From: an uncultured Oscillospiraceae bacterium
GTDB lineage: Bacteria; Bacillota; Clostridia; Oscillospirales; Oscillospiraceae
Direction: 5' to 3'
NCBI GenBank assembly: GCA_900758955.1
Contig: CAAETL010000028.1
Coordinates: 1-7,536 of the forward strand
Length of the DNA stretch: 7,536 nt
Shown here piece by piece: positions 1-6,497 of this stretch. The notes below the pieces were generated by a model. The model saw nothing but the letters and a program-made list of their open reading frames with translations, did not search any database and was not told the origin of the DNA. The translations under genes were made by a program, and so were the position numbers. Within the stretch, counting starts at the first letter, position 1, and every line of letters begins with the position of its first letter.

Positions 1-1017
1 GGCGTACTCATTCACCAGTATGGCCCCCACATTTTCCACACAAACGATGGAAAGGTCTACGACTATCTCTCCCGTTTCGCCCGATTGAACGGATACCAGC
101 ATAAGGTGGTGGCCAACGTTCCCACGGCGTCTGGGAGAACCCTGCTGCCGGTCCCCTTTAACCTGCTCTCTTTGGAGGTAGCTTTCGGTCGTAATAAGGC
201 AAAAAAATTGGAAAACAAACTCATTGCCACCTATGGCAGTGAAAAAAAGGTAACCATTCTGGAATTGCGCCGCAATCCGGACCCGGAAATTGCCGCCTTA
301 GCCGACTATGTCTATGAAACGGTGTTTGTCACCTACACCCAAAAACAGTGGGGTGAGACCCCAGAGGAAATCGACCCCAACACCACCGCGCGGGTCCCAG
401 TCTTCCTCTCCCGGGATTGTCGATATTTTCAGGACGCCTATCAGGGCCTTCCCGTAGGCGGCTATACGGATCTCTTTCAGCGGATGCTGGACCATCCCAA
501 CATCCGGTTGATGCTGAATACCCCCGCCCAGGAGGTTCTTACGTTGGCCGATGGAAAAACCTTGGTCTTTGGTGAACCCTTTGCCGGCCCGGTGGTCTAT
601 ACCGGCGCGGCGGACGAACTGTTTGGCTGTCGCTTCGGCCGTCTGCCCTACCGCACCTTGGATTTTCAATTCGAGACGTTGGAGCAGGAAGCGTATCAAA
701 CCCATGGCACGGTCAATTATACCGCCGACCAGGACTACACCCGCATTACCGAGTTTAAACACATGACCCGGCAGGTCCTCCCCCACACCACCATTGTGAA
801 GGAGTATTCCCGGGCCTATACTGGCGCGCCCGGCGAAATTCCTTACTACGCTATTCTCAACCCGGAAAACCGGGCCGTATACGATCAATATGCCGATTTG
901 GCGAAAAGTTATCCCAATCTGCATCTTTTGGGCCGCCTGGCGGAATACCAATACTACAACATGGACGCCATTACCGCCAGAGCCTTGGCCCTGAGCGATA
1001 CACTAATCAAGGATTGA
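1..1017 (+). CDS. glf: UDP-galactopyranose mutase, N-terminus cut by window edge
   Basis: This flavoenzyme interconverts UDP-galactopyranose and UDP-galactofuranose in the cytoplasm, supplying the Galf donor for surface glycans. The frame is open from base 1, giving 338 residues. Comparison with the E. coli and Klebsiella proteins suggests about 50 residues are missing, including the Rossmann GxGxxG FAD motif. Visible family blocks in order are HQYGPHIFHTND (residues 5-16), YTQKQWG, ARVPVF, YFQDAYQGLPVGGYT, VVYTGAADELFG, LPYRTLDF, KEYSRAY, IPYYAI and GRLAEYQYYNMD near the C-terminus. The arginines matching Klebsiella R174 (in ARVP) and R280 (in EYSR) and the tyrosine matching Y349 are present. 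The residue matching D351 is Asn. The gene ends in tandem stops TGATGA, 9 nt before a glycosyltransferase gene in the same frame, so the two are probably co-transcribed. Family assignment is very secure. The Galf role of the locus is inferred from this gene. Confidence 0.95.
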   Translation, partial: GVLIHQYGPHIFHTNDGKVYDYLSRFARLNGYQHKVVANVPTASGRTLLPVPFNLLSLEVAFGRNKAKKLENKLIATYGSEKKVTILELRRNPDPEIAALADYVYETVFVTYTQKQWGETPEEIDPNTTARVPVFLSRDCRYFQDAYQGLPVGGYTDLFQRMLDHPNIRLMLNTPAQEVLTLADGKTLVFGEPFAGPVVYTGAADELFGCRFGRLPYRTLDFQFETLEQEAYQTHGTVNYTADQDYTRITEFKHMTRQVLPHTTIVKEYSRAYTGAPGEIPYYAILNPENRAVYDQYADLAKSYPNLHLLGRLAEYQYYNMDAITARALALSDTLIKD

Positions 1018-1026
1018 TGAACGCAT

Positions 1027-2055
1027 ATGGATACAAAACTGATTACTTTCGCCGTCCCCTGTTATAACTCCGCCGCCTATATGTGGCACTGCATCGATAC
1101 CCTGCTACAGGCGGGAGACGATGCGGAAATTATTCTGGTGGACGACGGTTCCAAAGACGACACCGGCGCCATCGCCGATCGATACGCCCAGGAGCATCCC
1201 GATATGATCCGGGTGATTCACCAGGAAAACGGCGGTCATGGCGAGGGCGTGAACCAGGGGCTTCGAAACGCCCGGGGACTGTATTATAAAGTTGTGGACT
1301 CCGATGACTGGCTCAACGTGCCCGCTTTGGGACGGGTTATGGATCAGCTGCGTAGTTTTGTGGAGGAGAACGTCCCATTGGATATGCTGATCTGCAATTA
1401 CGTCTACGAGCATACGGCGGATAACACCCAAAAGGTGATGCGGTACACCAATGTATTCCCCCAGGACCGCATTTTCACCTGGGAGGAGACCAACCGCTTC
1501 CGTCCCTCGCAATACCTGCTGATGCACTCCGTCATCTATCGCACGCAGCTGCTGCGAGACTGCGGTCTGGTGTTGCCCAAGCACACTTTTTATGTGGATA
1601 ACATTTTTGTCTACCAGCCTCTTCCTTTCGTGCGCACCATGTACTACATGAATGTCAATCTCTATCGGTATTTTATCGGGAGAGAGGACCAGAGCGTCAA
1701 CGAAAAGGTCATGGTGACCCGGGTGGATCAGCAGCTGCGGGTGACCCGGCTGATGCTGGAATCTCACAATCCCCGGGCTGTCATGGAATCCAGCCGCAAA
1801 TTGGGCCGCTATATGTTCAGTTATCTCACCATGATGGTCGCGATCTCTTCGGTCTTTCTGGCTCTGGCCAACACCAACGAGGCGCTGCGCAAACGAAAAG
1901 AGCTTTGGGCCCATATTCGTTACGTGGATGTGTCCCTGTATCATATGCTGAAGTATCGGAGTTTTTCCGCCTTCACCAATTTCCCCGGTTATCAGGGCCG
2001 CCGCCTGTCCATCTCTCTGTATCGGCTGGCACGTAAAATCTACAAGTTTAACTAA
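1027..2055 (+). CDS. Family 2 glycosyltransferase (GT-A fold), acceptor unknown
   Basis: A complete 342-residue protein whose N-terminal third is a GT2 catalytic domain. It has the nucleotide-sugar entry motif FAVPCYNSA (residues 8-16), ILVDDGSKDDT (36-46), QENGGHGEGVNQG (66-78) and the DxD metal/nucleotide-diphosphate motif in VVDSDDW (D91, D93). The C-terminal half (about 110-342) is basic and aromatic-rich, with blocks such as FYVDNIF and YRYFIGREDQSV often seen in clostridial GT2 proteins. No signal peptide or convincing membrane helix is apparent; residues around 260-280 are only mildly hydrophobic. The ATG at 1027 is the first start after the glf stop. The only ribosome-site candidate, AAGGA at 1009-1013, is 13 nt away, so translation may depend on coupling to glf. 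It ends in tandem TAATAA stops just before a hairpin. Next to glf it may transfer galactofuranose or another sugar to a surface glycan; donor and acceptor cannot be read from sequence. Confidence 0.9.
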   Translation: MDTKLITFAVPCYNSAAYMWHCIDTLLQAGDDAEIILVDDGSKDDTGAIADRYAQEHPDMIRVIHQENGGHGEGVNQGLRNARGLYYKVVDSDDWLNVPALGRVMDQLRSFVEENVPLDMLICNYVYEHTADNTQKVMRYTNVFPQDRIFTWEETNRFRPSQYLLMHSVIYRTQLLRDCGLVLPKHTFYVDNIFVYQPLPFVRTMYYMNVNLYRYFIGREDQSVNEKVMVTRVDQQLRVTRLMLESHNPRAVMESSRKLGRYMFSYLTMMVAISSVFLALANTNEALRKRKELWAHIRYVDVSLYHMLKYRSFSAFTNFPGYQGRRLSISLYRLARKIYKFN

Positions 2056-2063
2056 TAAAAATT

Positions 2064-2110
2064 GAAAGACAGGGAACGCCAACTTGCATGTGCCGTCCCT
2101 GCCTTTCTTA
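2064..2110 (+). terminator. Probable intrinsic terminator after the glf-glycosyltransferase unit
   Basis: Arms GAAAGACAGGGA (2064-2075) and TCCCTGCCTTTC (2096-2107) pair in 11 of 12 positions, with one A-C mismatch, around a 20-nt loop. The loop can extend the stem by two pairs past a bulged A. On the + strand the U-tract is short and partly inside the stem (CTTTCTT), so termination may be imperfect. On the opposite strand the stem is followed by AATTTTTATT, a better T-tract, so it could work in both directions. It sits 8 nt after the glycosyltransferase stop. No minus-strand gene is visible here that would need it. Confidence 0.65.
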
Positions 2111-2235
2111 CGCCTCCCCTCCCGTTGTGACGGAGCAAACCTTCCGGAACCCATGACAAAGAGGCGGAAGAGGGTAAAACTTTTGCGGAAATGGAAGAAA
2201 GCTTCGTTTTCTCCCTATTTTTTGTCCTATTTTTA

Positions 2236-2264
2236 TTGAATTTATCTTTTCTTTGCAGTACAAT
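2236..2264 (+). promoter_or_regulatory. Sigma-A-type promoter for trmL and probably the glycolytic genes
   Basis: The -35 box TTGAAT (2236-2241, 4 of 6 to TTGACA) and -10 box TACAAT (2259-2264, 5 of 6 to TATAAT) are separated by exactly 17 nt. A T-rich stretch (about 2203-2235) precedes the -35 box, as in many strong clostridial promoters. The start point would fall near 2270-2272, giving a leader of about 22-24 nt to the TTG start at 2294. No comparably good promoter was seen in the shorter gaps downstream, so this is the best candidate for driving the whole trmL-pgk-tpiA-gpmI-eno run. Confidence 0.7.
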
Positions 2265-2280
2265 ACCTCCTGCTAACCAT

Positions 2281-2287
2281 GGAGGTG
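2281..2287 (+). promoter_or_regulatory. Ribosome binding site that decides the trmL start
   Basis: GGAGGTG is a near-ideal Shine-Dalgarno sequence, 6 nt upstream of TTG at 2294. It lies inside the longer reading frame that begins with ATG at 2279, so the ATG would have its own ribosome site downstream of it. This places the true start at the TTG. The 5' half also pairs with ACCTCC at 2265-2270. Confidence 0.75.
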
Positions 2288-2293
2288 TGCCAT

Positions 2294-2779
2294 TTGCTTA
2301 ACCTAGTCTTAGTGGAGCCGGAGATTCCCATGAACACCGGCAATATCGCCCGCACTTGCGCGGCCACCCGCAGCCGGCTGCATTTGATTCAGCCGCTGGG
2401 CTTCGACATCAGCGACCGTGCGGTCAAGCGCGCCGGTTTGGATTATTGGTCCATGGTGGACCTCCACGTTTATGAAAACCTGGACGATTTGTTCGCCCAA
2501 CATCAGATCGACGACCTGTGGCTTGCCACCACCAAGGCTCCCCGAACCTATGCCGAAGCTGCTTTTCGGGACGGCTGCTGGATTTTCTTCGGCAAGGAGA
2601 CCGCCGGTCTTCCCCTGGAGTTCCGTCTGGCCCATGCCGGGCGCTGCATCCGGATTCCCATGCGGGAGGATGCCCGCAGCTTGAATTTGGCTAACTCCGT
2701 AGCCATTCTCACCTATGAAGCGCTTCGTCAGCTGGACTTCCCCGGTCTGTCCGGCACAGGAGAAATGAAACTGCTCTGA
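2294..2779 (+). CDS. trmL: tRNA (cytidine/uridine-34-2'-O)-methyltransferase, TrmL type
   Basis: A SPOUT-class methyltransferase of the TrmL (YibK/CspR) family. In E. coli this enzyme adds a 2'-O-methyl group from SAM to the wobble nucleotide of two leucine tRNAs. From the TTG start the protein has 161 residues, close to the E. coli length of 157, and begins MLNLVLVEPEIPMNTGNIAR as family members do. The knot motifs are visible: NTGNIART (residues 14-21), FFGKETAGLP (98-107) and RIPMREDARSLNLANS (120-135). The alternative ATG at 2279 would add five unconserved residues, has no ribosome site and lies only about 8 nt from the predicted transcript start. It is the first gene behind the 2236-2264 promoter and 37 nt ahead of pgk, so it is probably co-transcribed with the glycolytic genes. 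The exact tRNA targets in this organism are inferred from the family. Confidence 0.92.
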   Translation: MLNLVLVEPEIPMNTGNIARTCAATRSRLHLIQPLGFDISDRAVKRAGLDYWSMVDLHVYENLDDLFAQHQIDDLWLATTKAPRTYAEAAFRDGCWIFFGKETAGLPLEFRLAHAGRCIRIPMREDARSLNLANSVAILTYEALRQLDFPGLSGTGEMKLL

Positions 2780-2800
2780 CAGTGATTTCGCTTATGTCTG

Positions 2801-2807
2801 AAAGGGG
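2801..2807 (+). promoter_or_regulatory. Ribosome binding site of pgk, choosing between two ATG codons
   Basis: AAAGGGG precedes two in-frame ATG codons. The ATG at 2811 is only 3 nt away and the ATG at 2817 is 9 nt away. The longer spacing is far more usual. The second ATG also gives MNYNKKTI, the N-terminus seen in clostridial PGKs, so 2817 is taken as the start. Confidence 0.65.
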
Positions 2808-2816
2808 TTTATGTGC

Positions 2817-4019
2817 ATGAATTACAATAAAAAAACCATTCGGGATGTGGACGTTTCCGGAAAAAAAGTCCTTCTCCGGGCGGATTTCAATGTCCCTCAT
2901 GATAAAAAAACCGGTGTGATTCAGGATGATACGCGAATTGTGGCCACACTGCCCACCATTCGATATCTGCTGGAACACGGCGCCGCCGTCATCGTGTGTT
3001 CCCATCTGGGTCGTCCCCACGGGGTGTGGAAAAAAGAGCTCTCACTGGCTTCCGCCGGTGAACGGCTTTCCAAACTCTTAGGCATGCCGGTCCCTCTCAC
3101 GGAGGATGTGCTGGGAGCGGATACGAAGGCCAAAGCCGCCGAGTTGCAGCCAGGTCAGATGATGCTCATTGAAAATCTCCGCTTCCGATTGGAAGAGGAA
3201 AAAAATGATCCCGCTTTCTCCCAGGAATTGGCCAGCCTTGCCGATCTTTTTGTATTCGACGCGTTCGGCGCTGCCCACCGGGCTCACTCCTCCACCGCCG
3301 GGGTGGCAGATTACATACCTGCCTTCGCCGGTTTCCTGGTGGAAAAGGAGCTGGAAATTATGGGCGGGGCTTTGAAAAATCCCAAGCGGCCCCTGGTCGC
3401 CATATTGGGCGGTTCCAAGGTATCGGACAAAATTGGCGTTATCAACAACTTGTTGGAGCTGGCGGATGCCATTCTCATCGGCGGCGGCATGGCGTACACC
3501 TTCCAGGTGGCCAGCGGCGGCACGGTCGGCCAGTCCCTGTTGGAAAGCGATAAGTTGGACTTTGCCCGGCAAATGCTCGTCAAGGCAAAGGAGAAAGGGG
3601 TTCAATTTCTTCTTCCTGTGGATAATTTAGCCGCTGAGACCTTCTCGGCCGATGCGACTCCCGTTGAAGTGGACTCCAGGTCCATACCTGAACACCTGAT
3701 TGGAATGGACATCGGTCCCAAAACTGTGGCAGCGTTTACCCAGGCGATGCAAGGGGCGGGCACCGTCATTTGGAACGGCCCTATGGGCGTGTTTGAATTT
3801 CCCGCCTACGCCGGGGGGACCAAAGCGGTGGCCAAAGCGGTTTCCGAACTCCCCGGCGCGGTGACCATTGTCGGCGGCGGCGACTCGGCCTCCGCTGTAG
3901 AACAGCTGGGGTTTGCCGATGCGATCACCCACATCTCCACCGGCGGGGGCGCCGCCTTGGAGTTTTTAGAAGGACTGACCCTGCCTGGCATTGCCTGTCT
4001 GGCGGATCGGGAGTCCTGA
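2817..4019 (+). CDS. pgk: Phosphoglycerate kinase
   Basis: Transfers phosphate between 1,3-bisphosphoglycerate and ADP, giving 3-phosphoglycerate and ATP; a cytoplasmic monomer. The 400 residues are the usual bacterial length. The N-terminal substrate domain shows VLLRADFNVP (R21, D23, N25), SHLGRP (62-67), LIENLRF and the DAFGAAHRAH block. The C-terminal nucleotide domain shows GGSKVSDK (from G198; K201), NGPMGVFE (320-327) and the GGGDS phosphate loop (353-357), followed by HISTGGGAALEFLEG. All essential motifs look intact. The block usually written NDAFGTAHRAHAS has F for N, A for T and S for the last A, which are conservative-looking family variants. The start is chosen from the ribosome-site spacing. 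The gene lies 37 nt after trmL and 122 nt before tpiA. Its usual upstream partner, glyceraldehyde-3-phosphate dehydrogenase (gap), is not adjacent. Confidence 0.97.
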   Translation: MNYNKKTIRDVDVSGKKVLLRADFNVPHDKKTGVIQDDTRIVATLPTIRYLLEHGAAVIVCSHLGRPHGVWKKELSLASAGERLSKLLGMPVPLTEDVLGADTKAKAAELQPGQMMLIENLRFRLEEEKNDPAFSQELASLADLFVFDAFGAAHRAHSSTAGVADYIPAFAGFLVEKELEIMGGALKNPKRPLVAILGGSKVSDKIGVINNLLELADAILIGGGMAYTFQVASGGTVGQSLLESDKLDFARQMLVKAKEKGVQFLLPVDNLAAETFSADATPVEVDSRSIPEHLIGMDIGPKTVAAFTQAMQGAGTVIWNGPMGVFEFPAYAGGTKAVAKAVSELPGAVTIVGGGDSASAVEQLGFADAITHISTGGGAALEFLEGLTLPGIACLADRES

Positions 4020-4046
4020 TCCTCTCTCGCTCCGGCCCCAGGCGGA

Positions 4047-4095
4047 GGGTTTCCAACGCGAATTGAGTCAATCAAAACAAGAGCAAGGGAAACCC
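4047..4095 (+). repeat. Inverted repeat in the pgk-tpiA spacer
   Basis: GGGTTTCC (4047-4054) and GGAAACCC (4088-4095) are perfect 8-nt inverted copies, 33 nt apart. Between them lies the small palindrome ATTGAGTCAAT (4062-4072), and just upstream CTCCG (4030-4034) / CGGAG (4043-4047) can form a 5-bp hairpin whose last base is shared with the longer stem. The spacer (4020-4141) has no T-tract after the long stem and no clear -35/-10 pair, so neither a terminator nor a promoter is supported. An RNA processing or attenuation structure is possible but unproven. Confidence 0.4.
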
Positions 4096-4141
4096 CGATC
4101 CAAACTGCCAGACCATATCCAGAAAGGTTGTCAGCGAAATC

Positions 4142-4915
4142 ATGAATAGAAAATACCGCAAAACGGTGATTGCTGGAAACTGGAAGATGAATAAAACCGT
4201 CGCTGAGACCCGGGCCTATGCGGAGGCCCTGCGGGCGGCGCTTCCCCGCGCCAAGCGTTGCAGCATCATTCTCTGTGTGCCAGCTGTAAACATCCCCGCC
4301 GCCATCAAAGCCCTCAAGGACAGCCGCATTTCTGTAGCCGCTCAGAATCTTCATTGGGAGCCCTCCGGCGCCTATACCGGTGAAGTTTCCGCCGCCATGC
4401 TGGCGGCCTTGGGCGTCAAATTTGTCATTATCGGCCACAGTGAGCGGCGGCAATATTTCAATGATACCGATTACACCGTAAATAAAAAAATCCGGGCCGC
4501 CTTGGACGCCGGCCTGCGCCCCATTCTTTGCGTGGGAGAAACCGCCCAACAGCGGGAACTGGGCGTTACCATGGAGCTGATCGCCTATCAGGTGAAAGCA
4601 GCGCTTTCCGGCGTCACTATGGAGGAAATGCGACACATCATTATCGCCTACGAGCCGGTATGGGCCATTGGCACTGGTCAGAACGCCACGCCCGAAGAGG
4701 CTGGGGAGGTCTGCGGCGCCATTCGCACCATCCTTCGCAAGCTGTACGGGGCTCGGATCGCCCGTGGAACCACTATACAGTATGGTGGTTCCATGAATTC
4801 TCATAACGCCCCCCAATTTCTGGAACAATTGGACATAGATGGCGGACTGGTGGGCACTGCATCTCTGGATCCTGAAGATTTCCTACCCATTATCTACGCA
4901 GCCAATCAGGAGTAA
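4142..4915 (+). CDS. tpiA: Triosephosphate isomerase
   Basis: Interconverts dihydroxyacetone phosphate and glyceraldehyde 3-phosphate; a cytoplasmic (beta/alpha)8 barrel, normally a dimer. At 257 residues it is of typical length. Catalytic residues are in place: N13 and K15 in AGNWKMN, H99 in IGHSERR and E171 in AYEPVWAIGTG, whose end (176-179) belongs to the mobile loop 6. The phosphate-binding YGGS is at 214-217. The second glycine-rich phosphate loop, commonly VGGAS, reads VGTAS (237-241), with Thr239 for the second Gly. The ATG at 4142 fits the conserved N-terminus MNRKYRKTVIAGNWK, and no alternative in-frame start lies just upstream. The nearest ribosome-site candidate, AGAAAGG (4121-4127), is 14 nt away, unusually far, so initiation may be weak or structure-dependent. 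The gene follows pgk by 122 nt and precedes gpmI by 34 nt. Confidence 0.97.
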   Translation: MNRKYRKTVIAGNWKMNKTVAETRAYAEALRAALPRAKRCSIILCVPAVNIPAAIKALKDSRISVAAQNLHWEPSGAYTGEVSAAMLAALGVKFVIIGHSERRQYFNDTDYTVNKKIRAALDAGLRPILCVGETAQQRELGVTMELIAYQVKAALSGVTMEEMRHIIIAYEPVWAIGTGQNATPEEAGEVCGAIRTILRKLYGARIARGTTIQYGGSMNSHNAPQFLEQLDIDGGLVGTASLDPEDFLPIIYAANQE

Positions 4916-4949
4916 GGTCCCATATCCGGGGCGGAACTGAGGTTACGAT

Positions 4950-6467
4950 ATGAAAACACCAACCATATTAATTATACTGGACGGCTTTGGCCTGCGAGAA
5001 GAGGTCCACGGCAACGCCATACTGGGCGCGGATACGCCTATGTTGGACGTGATCTTCTCCCACTACCCCGGCTGTCAACTGGCCACCTCCGGTCTGGACG
5101 TGGGTCTGCCGGAGGGCCAAATGGGCAACAGCGAGGTTGGGCACACCAACATCGGGGCAGGGCGCGTCGTGTTTCAGGACCTGCCCCGGATCACCCGGGC
5201 CATCGAGGACGGGTCTTTTTTTGAGAATCCCGCCTATGGTAAGGCAATCAAAAATTGCCGGGAAAAGGGGGCCGCCCTCCATCTGATGGGTCTGCTCTCC
5301 GATGGCGGGGTGCATAGTCATATCACACACCTCTACGCCCTCTTGGATTTGGCCAAGGCCCAGGGAATCTCCCAGGTATATCTCCATCTCTTTTTAGACG
5401 GCCGGGACGTGTCCCCAACCTCCGGGAAGGGGTTTGTGGCCGATTGCCAGGCGGTTTGCCAAGAAAAGGGCGTTGGGCAGATCGCCACAATAATGGGCCG
5501 CTATTACGCCATGGACCGGGACTCCCGCTGGGAGCGGGTCCAACTGGCTTACGACGCCATTGTCCTGGGTGAGGCCCCCTACTGCGCGGACCCGGTGCAG
5601 GCGGTGGCTGATTCCTACGCAGAGAACACAACTGACGAATTTATGAAACCTGTCCGCTGCCTGGGGAAGGTCTCTCTCCAGGAGGGGGACAGCGTCATTT
5701 TCTTCAATTTCCGTCCCGACCGGGCGCGGGAGCTCACGCGAGTTCTCGTGGACCCCAGTTTTACCAAAGTTGACCGCCAGGGGCCCTTCCGCCCGATTAC
5801 CATGGTCTGTACCACCGAATACGATGCCTCGCTTCCCCATGTAGAAGTGGCTTTCCCCCGGGAGGAGCTGCCCAACATCTTGGGGGATTTTCTCAGCCGT
5901 ATGGGGCTGACCCAGTTGCGCATTGCGGAGACGGAAAAGTACGCCCACGTAACCTTTTTCTTTAACGGGGGCAGCGAAGAGATTTTTCCCGGGGAGGATC
6001 GGGTCCTCATTCCCTCCCCCAAAGTGGCCACTTACGACCTGAAGCCGGAAATGAGCGCCTTTGAGGTGACTGAAGAAGCGGTAGCGCGGATTGAAAGCGG
6101 CGCATATGATGTGATTATCCTGAATTACGCCAATTGCGATATGGTGGGCCACACCGGCGTGTATGACGCCGCTGTCCAGGCTGTGGAAGCTGTGGATCAA
6201 TGCCTTAGTAAAGTGGTGGAAGCCACCACGCGCATGGGCGGCATCTCTCTGATTACCGCCGACCACGGCAACGCCGAGCAGATGTTCGCTGAGGATGGCC
6301 AGCCCTTTACCGCTCACACCACCAACCCGGTCCCCTTCTATATTGTGGGAGCGGACGTACGCCTCCGCAATGGCCGTTTGGCGGATATCGCCCCGACCAT
6401 GTTGGACTTGATGGGTTTGGAAAAACCGACCGAAATGGACGGTTCCACCTTGATCATAAACGATTGA
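4950..6467 (+). CDS. gpmI: 2,3-bisphosphoglycerate-independent phosphoglycerate mutase
   Basis: Interconverts 3- and 2-phosphoglycerate through a phosphoserine intermediate. It is a two-metal (usually Mn) enzyme of the alkaline phosphatase superfamily, cytoplasmic and unrelated to the cofactor-dependent mutase. The 505 residues match the family (about 510). The metal and catalytic set known from the Geobacillus enzyme is complete with an offset of one to six residues: D11 in LDGFG, catalytic S61 in MGNSEVGH, R255 and R258 in NFRPDRA, K330 in AETEKYAH, D397 and H401 in NCDMVGHTG, D438 and H439 in TADHGNAEQM, and H456 in TAHTTNPVP. The start is supported by GAGG (4939-4942), 7 nt upstream. It sits 34 nt after tpiA and 30 nt before eno, fitting an operon. 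Nothing looks truncated. Confidence 0.97.
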   Translation: MKTPTILIILDGFGLREEVHGNAILGADTPMLDVIFSHYPGCQLATSGLDVGLPEGQMGNSEVGHTNIGAGRVVFQDLPRITRAIEDGSFFENPAYGKAIKNCREKGAALHLMGLLSDGGVHSHITHLYALLDLAKAQGISQVYLHLFLDGRDVSPTSGKGFVADCQAVCQEKGVGQIATIMGRYYAMDRDSRWERVQLAYDAIVLGEAPYCADPVQAVADSYAENTTDEFMKPVRCLGKVSLQEGDSVIFFNFRPDRARELTRVLVDPSFTKVDRQGPFRPITMVCTTEYDASLPHVEVAFPREELPNILGDFLSRMGLTQLRIAETEKYAHVTFFFNGGSEEIFPGEDRVLIPSPKVATYDLKPEMSAFEVTEEAVARIESGAYDVIILNYANCDMVGHTGVYDAAVQAVEAVDQCLSKVVEATTRMGGISLITADHGNAEQMFAEDGQPFTAHTTNPVPFYIVGADVRLRNGRLADIAPTMLDLMGLEKPTEMDGSTLIIND

Positions 6468-6483
6468 TCGTACAAAAAGATAG

Positions 6484-6489
6484 AAGGAG
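6484..6489 (+). promoter_or_regulatory. Ribosome binding site of eno
   Basis: AAGGAG, 8 nt upstream of the ATG at 6498, is a strong canonical ribosome site, the best-placed one in the glycolytic run after that of trmL. It settles the start against the in-frame ATG at 6507, which has no such site at proper spacing. Confidence 0.75.
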
Positions 6490-6497
6490 TCTTGGTT

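Noticed and set aside
2120..2141. Possible Rex or catabolite (cre) operator near TTGTGACGGAGCAAA
   Set aside because: The half-sites do not match the TTGTGAA...TTCACAA or cre consensus, and the site is about 100 nt upstream of the -35 box.
1105..2154. Long minus-strand frame (349 codons) opposite the glycosyltransferase
   Set aside because: Its translation has no family motifs and it lies over a GT2 gene with all expected motifs, so it is a coding shadow.
2194..2223. Small hairpin GAAG-AAAG-CTTC followed by a run of six T as a second terminator
   Set aside because: The stem is four A/T-rich pairs flanked by mismatches and the T-run is 12 nt away. The T-rich stretch is better explained as the upstream part of the promoter.
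2811..2816. Upstream ATG as the start of pgk
   Set aside because: It is only 3 nt from the ribosome site; the ATG 6 nt later has normal spacing and gives the family N-terminus.
3820..3841. Direct repeat CCAAAGCGGT twice within pgk
   Set aside because: It encodes the ordinary KAVAKAV helix of PGK and does not continue outside; it is a coding coincidence.
3806..4828. Minus-strand frame (340 codons) spanning the end of pgk, the spacer and most of tpiA
   Set aside because: It crosses the spacer, which is mildly intriguing, but the product resembles nothing and both ends are antisense to conserved genes.
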